From Apostichopus parvimensis (lineage: Eukaryota; Echinodermata; Holothuroidea; Aspidochirotida; Stichopodidae), in assembly GCA_000934455.1 (NCBI GenBank), contig KN890870.1, forward strand, positions 391-38,936: a DNA stretch of 38,546 nt. Direction: 5' to 3'. This document shows positions 31,128 to 38,546 of this stretch, in pieces (position 1 is the stretch's first letter; each line of letters opens with the position of its first letter). The notes under the pieces were generated by a model that ran no database searches, was not told where the DNA came from, and saw only the letters and a program-made list of their open reading frames with translations. The position numbers and the translations under genes are program-made.

Positions 31128-31920
31128 CTGTTTATATTTTAGCAAAGCAGATCTGTGTATCCAAGCAGATTGTAATATATCGTCGTTGTCAACAGTCGGA
31201 AAGATAATTCCCAGGGACTTGACTCTTCAACTTTAAATGAAGCAGTCACCTACAGAGATGAAAGTGCATTCACATGATAAAGGATGAGACAACAGAGTTT
31301 AGTCTTTGCCTCCTTCTCGCTCTGGGGCGACGTTTTTCTAGATCTGTAAAAGCACTTTGGTAATTTACAGGTAGTGGCTGTCGTGAGTCATTGATAGGGA
31401 GGTAATCTGCCAACATAAAATGCGGGAAGTGCGGATTATTAGTTCATTGTGTGAAATCCACGAAGCCTGCTGTAGCCATTGACCGGTGTGAATGTAATGA
31501 ATGGCCTCCAGGCATTTACAGATAAGTGTCTCTGCAATTGCAGCTTGGGATGCACAGTTTTTAGTTTGCTGTCACAGGGATATAAAAGAACTTTATGGGT
31601 TTGTAACCAACATGGTTCGTTTTCCCTGTTTATATGAAATTGGCTTTTTGGAGTTGATTTTGATAAATGTTTCAATGTTTCTCGTTAGATAAATAAACTC
31701 CCATGACGAGGTCATGCTGTAGCTTGTCTAGTTCAATTCAGATTTCAAGTAGTGAAGCAAACCATTGGAAATTTTGAAATTGTTCGTTTATATTGATTTG
31801 TTTAGTCTAGTACTATGAACAGTGTTCCGTACAATGACCAAGTACTGAGAGACGATCAAATAACATTTATTACCCGAAAATGTTGTATCACTTGGTTCTT
31901 TCCAGTGACCCACATATAAG
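31128..31920. other. AT-rich stretch, no gene seen
   Basis: Overlapping short frames on both strands near 31439-31692 cancel each other as evidence. Nothing recognised. Confidence 0.45.
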
Positions 31921-32060
31921 GGAAAAGTGAGAAAAGGAGGAAGAAAGGGCATAAGTGGGGGGGGGGGGGGGGGGCAAAAAGAGGAAATACATGACAAGGA
32001 AAGAGGAGGATGTAAGGCTGAAAATGGAGCCAAGGGGAATTAGGAAACAAGGGGAGGTGA
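31921..32060 (+). repeat. Polypurine tract with G18 run
   Basis: About 140 bases are strongly A/G-rich, with an unbroken G18 at 31957-31974. Frames on both strands through it are Gly/Lys/Glu-rich (plus) or Pro/Ser/Leu/Phe-rich (minus) and are not genes. Confidence 0.9.
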
Positions 32061-32128
32061 AATATTTAAGTTTATATGGGGTGATAGAAGAGAGTAGTTT
32101 AGTTTATACTAACTGTAATACTACTGCA
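32061..32128. other. Short AT-rich spacer
   Basis: Nothing seen. Confidence 0.5.
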
Positions 32129-32147
32129 TATTATTATTATTATTATT
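32129..32147. repeat. (TAT)n microsatellite
   Basis: Six TAT/ATT units in tandem, giving a Tyr run in one frame. Confidence 0.9.
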
Positions 32148-33233
32148 GTAAGTGAAGAAGAAATTAATGTTAAGTTACGGTTAAATGTCTTATGCATGTG
32201 AGTGGTTTGTATCAGTATTCCAAGATATCTGCAAAATGTTTCAAGCTGTTTTCAAGGCAGGAATTTTTTGTGATAAATGTTGTTATACTTCATGATGTGA
32301 TTTTAGAGAACCATATGCTGTAGCAATACAGAGACATAAAAACATTGTGTATAACAAAAAGAGTTTGTATAAATTACAGTGTGCAGAAATACTAGAAGGG
32401 GATTGTACTGGAACTCTTTTTATGTAGTGACTATTTCCCCATGAGTCTCACAAGTTTTGTCACAACTCCAAAGAAAAGTAAGATTTTTTTTAACAAACTT
32501 ATTCAAAAGAACCCAAGGTTGGTTGTTTGTTTGTTTTGTGGTTTCATTGAACACTAAATGAACTCCAGTTCAACAAGGGACAACAATGCCATAATTGATG
32601 ATTTGTTTGCTTATACATTATTTGACAGACATAAATGGCGGTTTGACCATGAAAACGTTTTTTTGTAAATTTGATATTTCTCTGATAAATTTATGGATTT
32701 CTTTGTGTAGATATTCCATTCATCTTTCTACTGTGTTGAAAGATAGTGAAACAGCTCTTTTTTTGTTGTTTTTGTACATTTTCTACAATAAGGGAGTAGT
32801 TAGTATGTTGTTATAGTGGGAAATATTGCTGTGGAGGTTCATTGAACTATCCTGCCAATGTAGGCGGTGTGAGTACATGTAGTTCTGCCTAGTGTTCAGT
32901 GAGGATGTTTGAGCAAACACCTGGTTTGGTGTCCTGTCAATTGCGTGAGGATATGTACTACACTGGCTGACAAGCATTGTGTAGAAGCAATGATCCATGG
33001 ACTGTATTGCTTTTACATGGTGAACAAAGGAAGTTCATGACTTCCTATCAGGAAGAATTACTTTACTTGGTTGAAGAGAACTGGCCTTCCTTATAGAGCA
33101 TAACAAGTATAAGAGGTGTGCACAGTTTGTTTGCTTGCCCTTGTGATTTATGTTATTACTAGAGGTTCCATGAATTTTGTAAAGTTGTTTTCTGGGAGTA
33201 AATTGCATGTACCAGATATGTTTAGAGATGGCC
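32148..33233. other. AT-rich stretch, no gene seen
   Basis: TTGGTTGTTTGTTTGTTTTG at about 32519-32538 is the only simple patch. Frames are short. Confidence 0.45.
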
Positions 33234-33330
33234 ACTAGAGAAGGAAGAGAAATTGGTGGATGGGGGGGGGTGGGGGGTAGAAGGAAAGAGACAGAAATGA
33301 GGGAACGGGATGAGGGGATAAAAGTAAGGT
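33234..33330 (+). repeat. Polypurine tract with G8
   Basis: A/G-rich for about 100 bases, containing GGGGGGGG-TGGGGGG. The longest open frame of the window (minus strand, 33035-33376, 113 codons) passes through its complement and owes its Pro/Ser core to it. Confidence 0.8.
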
Positions 33331-34016
33331 TGTTGGTAAGGATTGAAAGCTTGCATAAAGATAGGTGGTTACACATGTCGTTTGAAGTAAATTTCTACAG
33401 GTAATCAAATTAAGGCAGAATTTTTGGCGAACATTACATTCTTCAATGTACCCTGTATTTTTGGTTATGCAACATTAATTTTGTGATTTTGGAGATGGAC
33501 TTTTCACCCCGAATTTGACGAGAAATTGATATCATTGTTGTTTACAATGACTAGTATGATCTTAAACGTTATACATGCAGTGTCATAAATAATATTGGAT
33601 TTTGTTAATGACAAAGAAAATTATGCGGAACTCATGTGGTTTGAGGTTTGTACCCCATGTGATCATTCAAAGTGATTTTAAGATGGGGGGGGGGGTGGTT
33701 GGTAGCTGGACCTTGGTGAGTAAGGTCATACCGAAGTCAACTCCAGTATTGTGGTATGAGGAGAAACCAGTGACATGCTTGTGGTTATGCCTCTTCCCTG
33801 CAGGTAGTACCATGTACATACCTTCGTGTATCTTGTACACAGTCTGGGATTCTGGACAGAATTTGCACTGACATTTTGTGTGATCCTCTATGTCTGTGTT
33901 ACAGGGTTTATAATGTGAAGGATTTAGTTACTTTTTAATATTATAACCTCAAAAGATGCAGATATTTTTGGCTTGCTATGAAGAAAAAAGAAAAGAAAAG
34001 GAAAGAAAATACTTCT
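33331..34016. other. AT-rich stretch with G10, no gene seen
   Basis: A G run lies at about 33685-33694. A frame at 33602-33871 crosses it. AAAGAAAAGAAAAGGAAAG lies at about 33988-34006. Confidence 0.45.
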
Positions 34017-34182
34017 TCTGAGGAATAACCAGTGAAGTAGCCAATAAGTTCTTGATTATAAAGAAATGTCAAGAAAGATGCAAGAATTTATTGTTATGTG
34101 GGCTGCGACATAGAAATTATTGTATTCTTCAAGATGTTATCTGAGGAATAACCAGTGTAATAGCAGATAAATTCTTAATTAT
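34017..34182 (+). repeat. Diverged direct repeat, 123-base period
   Basis: TCTGAGGAATAACCAGTG starts at 34017 and again at 34140, and the similarity continues for about 43 bases to CTTGATTAT/CTTAATTAT with a handful of differences. The sequence between is unique. It looks like an old local duplication. Confidence 0.7.
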
Positions 34183-35841
34183 GCCCTACATTATGCAGTT
34201 GTCTTTTTGAACAAAGTTGCTGTGTTCTTTCATGGAAATTAATTCTGGTTAGGATTAGTTGATAAAGGATACAAACAATTTTCAAAATATGTTATGCAGA
34301 TCATTTAAACTGAATCACTTTTGATGAAATTGTCAGGAATGTTTTCATGTATTCAGAAAGTTTATTTTCACTTTCCATAAAGATTATACCTATTTGATAA
34401 TCTTCAGTAGACTGCTAATAAATCCATGTGTGTTTAAAAGGTTAATCCCCCCCTCTCCCCACCCTCCACCACAATTATTATAAGTAATAAATGAGTGTTA
34501 ATTTAACAGTTTTTCAAAGACTCATTGTAACAATTGTCTTTTATTTTTGCCACACTGTAGAATTGCTTCTCTAGTTTTCCATATATCGTTTGTTAATGAA
34601 ATGTGACTTAAAATTAGTAATGTAATTAAATCATTTCTGATAATGTTTGTCAAACAAAACTTGAAGCAATAAGGAAGTTGTTATTGTTTATTCTTGTTAC
34701 AGTGAAGTTGACACTGGTTTGTAGAAAAGAACGTAACCTACATTCCAAAGGCCGCCAGGTTATTTATGCATTAAAGTTTGTTAGTAACCAAGTTTGGCCT
34801 CAGTTGCTATTGATTTACATTGCTCTGTAAATGATTTGTCCCGAACCTTGGACATCGGGTCGTTACTGTATGAATGAATAAGCTTCCATTTTGCAATTAC
34901 CCCATCAGAACGAACCAACCACTAACTTATATAATGAATGGTACTAATTCCTATCCAGTACAGTGTGTGTGGTTTGTTTACATTCTTTCTTGAAAACTTG
35001 TTGAGATGATCCCTGACAGTGTGTCACTGGATTTGAATGGGATTGAGAGAGTGTTATATAGCCTTGTGTGTATTCTGTGGTTTCCTGTTCTTTGAATACC
35101 TTTAACCACAGGGCAGCTCTTCTCAGTAGATAAAATAGCTGACTAAGTCTTGAGTAAGGAGGCACAGAATGTTCTGCCTGGGAGGTTACAGGAGGATTTT
35201 CCCTTTGTTCAATTATACAAGCAATCTAAACTTTAATGAAAGATTTTTTTTTTTTATCAAAGCTACTTGGTCTGTTATCTGTTTGATGAAGGTTTTTCTT
35301 TACCTTGTGGTGGGGATTATTGAGTAATGAATTGTAATGAACTGTCACATCAAGTGAAAGAGATTCCGATAAAACTAGGGGCCTTCTCGCTACTATTACA
35401 AAATGCAGGTATCTTGTATTGAATGAAGGTTACATCAAGGCAAGATTTCATTCCTAATACAGGACTTAGCTCAATCATGTCTAGGTTATTGCTCTTTGCA
35501 TTCTTAGGGGTCGAGTGTGCTTGATACAGTTTCTATGATAGGTCACAAAGTAGCATTTTCAATTAAAACGTTTTTGTTTTTTAAATTCCGTACACCACAA
35601 TGACACAGTTCAGTTAACTTAATCTGTTCAACAAGAACAATTTATACGATGATCAAAAAAAAAATTACTTGTATTTGAGTCAGTTTCCTGTTGGAACTAT
35701 GTGTTATTAACAATGAAATACAGAGTCAGAGAAACACAACATAATAGAGTGGCAGCATTTTATAGTACTGTTCAATCTATTGCTATTCTTTGTGAGAGAC
35801 ACAGAAGGGACACATGTCAAGCATCATCATTATGTCTTTTA
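34183..35841. other. AT-rich stretch, no gene seen
   Basis: C-rich sequence lies at about 34447-34473, T11 near 35245-35255 and A10 near 35656-35665. A frame over 35701-35904 runs into the hairpin described next. Confidence 0.45.
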
Positions 35842-35845
35842 GCCT

Positions 35846-35872
35846 CTGAAGAAGATCCTGCTAGGATCGAAA
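35846..35872 (+). other. Hairpin with hammerhead-like core letters
   Basis: CTGAAGA (35846-35852) is followed by one A, then a perfect 6-bp stem GATCCT-GCT-AGGATC (35854-35868), then GAAA (35869-35872). Hammerhead ribozymes have CUGANGA, stem II, then GAAA, and small ones occur in Penelope-like retroelements. Here an extra A sits between the core and the stem, and I could not find pairing flanks for stems I and III, so catalysis is doubtful. A similar CTGAAGAAG-stem-CGAAA block recurs in retroelement-derived repeats of animals (memory only). Confidence 0.35.
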
Positions 35873-35904
35873 TGTCTGGCCAACTTACTTTTACACATCA
35901 TTAA

Positions 35905-36930
35905 TAGTTGTATGAATACTTCATAGATAGGTCTGGTACAATTGATGTTAAGTAGAGACACTTTTAAGCAGAGACCGTCGTGTCACCTTGTCCTACAACA
36001 CATTGCTGCATTAAATTTGTTATTTTTTTGGTCAAAATCCTCTCATTTGTGGATTTTCTCTTAGTTCCATTGATTTTAAAAAGTATTCAGTCTTCCTTGA
36101 AAGCAAAGTTCTGATTTTACACTACAACTTTGTGAATGATTTTGAAATGCTTATATATTTAAGTTAAATTTAACGTAAGTTTGAATTTATGTTAAAATTG
36201 TGCTAATATTTTGCGAAGGAATGGTACATGTAGTAATCAGTATCACAGAGCTGTGTCATTTACAGTTCTTGCGTACCGTGGGGATAAGAATAACATTTTG
36301 TAAATTTTTGCTATTTGTGACTCCAGACACTCTGATATATGATGATCTCTAGAGAATAATTAAGCATTAAATATTTGTTTAGAAATTTTGAAGGTTGTGA
36401 AGGGTTGTCTCTTACAATATACTTTGGTTCCTGCTTACAAAACAGCTATATGCATCTTTGCACGCATTATAGCAATTTGACCATTTTGCTGGCATTTTGT
36501 GATGTGATACTGGCTAAATTTTCTCCCCCCCCCCCCTCCTTCTCCTTCTGATCATTGAGGTATTCTGATAAAACTTTTGTGCCAAGTATATACCAAGGTT
36601 GAGAGTTTCTTGACTTCCCTCAGTGTACAGCCCTGAAAAGTGTATGTGTGTGGCTATTTACCATACAATGACAACCACAAGGTCATTCACACACAGTTGC
36701 ACAATACAGAGATGAGTACTTGAAATGTACAAACTAAACATGTGATTGCATTCATTGTAATGCTATGGGTAAGGGTAAATATTATGAGCTCCACAGGAGC
36801 CATACATCATTTATTATCTGCAGAAACTTTTCATACAGCTGTGTTATAAATGAATGACATTTATTTGTCACCATGTACAGCTTACTATGGTTATATGTAC
36901 AATCAGGCATGACATGGGAATGGAGGGGAA
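35905..36930. other. AT-rich stretch with C10, no gene seen
   Basis: A C run lies at about 36526-36536. GCTGGCATTTTG and ACTGGCTAAATTTT near 36489-36521 resemble the ACTGGC repeat family and may be a small remnant. No coding frame. Confidence 0.4.
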
Positions 36931-37044
36931 GGGTAAGGGTGAGGGGTGAGGAAGAAGAAGAGAGGCCATGGGGGGGGGGAATCTAGGAAGGGTGAGGGGT
37001 GAGGGGTGAGAAAGAAGAAGAGAGGCAGTGGGAGGGATATCTAG
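36931..37044 (+). repeat. Tandem duplication of a 56-58 bp G/A-rich unit
   Basis: Two blocks share GGGTGAGGGGTGAG, AAGAAGAAGAGAGGC and a final ATCTAG. The first ends at 36986 and the second at 37044. The second has one extra GGGTGAG step and the first has a longer G run. Part of a larger polypurine zone. Confidence 0.85.
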
Positions 37045-37263
37045 TTGGTATTGTGCAGATTTATGGTTTGATTGTAGCCTAGGCGCTCATCATTGACAGC
37101 AATAGGGTAAGTGATAGAATGAAAAACATGATCTAAAAAATTACAAAATAATCATGGCATTTCACTCTCTCATGAATATGTGCGTAGTAGTTTGTTGTCA
37201 CATGTTCTTCCTGACTTCAAGAGAGTCCACCAAGAATGATACTTAAAGTGTGTATACTGTTAT
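37045..37263. other. Spacer, no gene seen
   Basis: Nothing seen. Confidence 0.5.
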
Positions 37264-37755
37264 TTACTTCGCTCCTCGCTTACCTGTCTCCCCACAACCT
37301 TAGCACCTCGTTCTACCGTGCCTATAAAGTCCTGGTAAAATAATAACACTGTGCGCCCTCTATGACCGGACCCCCCCGGTCACTGCCCCTCCTTCTCATT
37401 CTACCATTAAAAGTGTCTTCACACGGATTTCTTGTGGAAAAATTTCCCTTGGATTTCGTCTTGGTTTTTTTTTGCGATCGCTGGAAGTTTTCTTTCCTTG
37501 GATTCTTAGGAGTATTAGCAGTCTTTTCCAGCCCGATAAGTATCCTTTTTGTTGAAAGGGAGGGTTTTGGGGACTGTTTTTCCTAGTGCGTTTCCGCCCT
37601 TTTTTTGCGGGGGTAGCAGTTCCGCAAATGGTAGATTTAGAAGGAGGAGCACTGTGAACTTAAATGGGGTCATTGGGGTTGCAGTGCATGAAAGTTACCA
37701 ATTCTAAGGCTAGGGTAGATCGGAGTGCGTGTATAAAGGAGACAGGTAAGTCTCC
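37264..37755 (+). mobile_element. Dispersed element, copy 3, with 13-bp terminal inverted repeats
   Basis: CTTACCTGTCTCC at 37279-37291 and its exact complement GGAGACAGGTAAG at 37738-37750 bracket about 470 bases. TTTAC lies 11 bases outside each. Inside the left third are blocks shared with 23685-23855 and 28275-28440, including a GACCGG-CCGGTC palindrome (37364-37381). The right third (37626-37728) matches 26445-26552. The middle has a plus-strand frame (37362-37586) rich in Leu/Pro/Phe with no recognised domain. The structure fits a non-autonomous DNA transposon (MITE-like), though no target-site duplication was identified and the exact ends are uncertain. A composite of two repeats is an alternative. 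Confidence 0.6.
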
Positions 37756-38546
37756 TCATTTGTAAAATTACTAAATACCCAAACCAGTAACTTTTATGGT
37801 TTGTCAGATTTTTTGTTTTTGTTCCACGTCCAAGCCAGGATGAAAATTTGGTGTGATGATAGAGCAGAATGAACTTTGAAATGTTTTTATCTATTTTTTC
37901 GCTAATTAGAGATATAAAAGAAATTTTGAACAATAAGTGTTCAATTTCCTCAAAACTATTCATTATGACTTGTGAATAAATTCAGATGGATAAGATTCAG
38001 TTCCTTAAAGATGTAGAGAATCAAAGAATCTGTTGATTTTAATAGTTTTTTTTCCAGGTCTGGTCACTTTCAGTTTAGAAAATTTAGCACACAAAGAAAC
38101 ATTTTCTATAAAAAAAAAATAAATAAAAAATAATAATAATGAAAATGAAAATGAAAGTGTCTTTGTTTGAGATGGTAGATGTTTTCTTCTGCAATTGAAT
38201 GTTTGTGAAATGTGCTGAATTATTAAAAACTGAGTAGGTAGAATAGGGGGAAAAAAATTCCTTTTTGTTTTGTATGATCTCTTCTGTGATAAGTCTGTCC
38301 TTGAATGTGACCGTGGACCAGCTGTTTTGCTTCATTTCCTTGATTGCTACCTCAAGGCAGAGTGAATTTGTTGCATCCACAGTTGATTAGATCAGACAGA
38401 TAGCTGGAAGAAAATTGATGAGAGAGCAGCACCAGGCTTGATTAGTTAACAATCTGCTGCTCATCTCCATAGTAGTTGTCAGTTCAATAGACTGTTGCAT
38501 GTGAAAGGAGAAAGAGTGAGAGAGAGAAAGGAAGAGAGAAGGGGGG
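37756..38546. other. AT-rich end of window, weak minus-strand signals
   Basis: An A/T tract with AAATAATAATAATG and GAAAATGAAAATG words lies at about 38110-38156. On the minus strand, TCAATTTTCTTCCAG near 38410-38424 is a strong acceptor-like site, followed by a frame open to 38084 whose first part (ATNSLCLEVAIKEMKQ) has protein-like composition but whose end is low complexity. A GA repeat closes the window (38506-38546). No gene can be called. Confidence 0.3.

Noticed and set aside
33035-33376. Longest open frame in the window, minus strand, 113 codons
   Set aside because: Its centre is a Pro/Ser string read from the complement of a G/A-rich tract; the rest resembles nothing.
38084-38380. 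98-codon minus-strand frame near the window end
   Set aside because: No ATG at the start and the last third is a low-complexity Ile/Phe string from an A/T tract; only its first part looks protein-like, noted in the end stretch.
1-38546. tRNA, rRNA and CRISPR arrays
   Set aside because: No GGTTCRA B-box with a foldable A-box, no rRNA-like conserved blocks, and no regularly spaced repeats with unique spacers were found by eye.
1-38546. Bacterial or phage gene content
   Set aside because: No frames of normal prokaryotic length; microsatellites, low CpG and dispersed repeats point to an animal genome.

Overview
This window looks like gene-poor, AT-rich nuclear DNA of an animal. It is dense in simple repeats, G and C homopolymer runs, polypurine tracts and old dispersed repeats. 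It contains one run of 50 N (an assembly gap), and no open frame exceeds about 113 codons on either strand, which is what AT-rich non-coding DNA gives by chance. No ribosome-binding sites, operons, tRNA, rRNA or CRISPR arrays were seen. The repeats suggest a marine invertebrate, possibly an echinoderm or related deuterostome. The clues are an (AAT)n tract followed by TATATAGCGCC and then GGCGCTTTACA, and a degenerate tandem repeat built on GGTCAAAGGTCA-like cores. The taxonomic guess comes from remembered repeat styles, not from a database.

Layout. 1-6.3 kb: mostly unique AT-rich DNA with two copies of a dispersed repeat carrying ACTGGC/GCCAGT inverted motifs, a GTAC-rich repeat and a TG microsatellite. 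6.3-9.0 kb: a GATC-rich inverted-repeat cluster, a CRE-like site, a 34-bp tandem duplication with an inverted partner, and a stretch open on both strands. 9-15.2 kb: T20, the assembly gap beside G10, a GAT microsatellite, and weak exon candidates at 11.0, 14.7 and 15.1 kb. 15.2-20.7 kb: two G-rich minisatellites, a tandem family at 17.6-18.2 kb with DR1-type motifs, and a polypurine tract. 20.7-28.8 kb: two of three copies of a repeat family headed by CTTACCTGTCTCC, a short exon candidate, a possible membrane-protein terminal exon near 27.6 kb, and the AGCGCC/GGCGCT repeat. 28.8-38.5 kb: two minus-strand coding candidates (29.6-29.8 and 30.9-31.1 kb), polypurine tracts with G18, a hairpin with hammerhead-like core letters at 35.85 kb, and the fullest copy of the repeat family (37.26-37.75 kb), which ends in a perfect 13-bp inverted repeat.

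No set of genes working together can be supported. The coding calls are hypotheses for alignment or transcript data to test. The most solid content is repeat structure. The best leads are the inverted-repeat-bounded family at 37.3 kb, the DR1-bearing tandem repeat, and the minus-strand frame at 29.6 kb.
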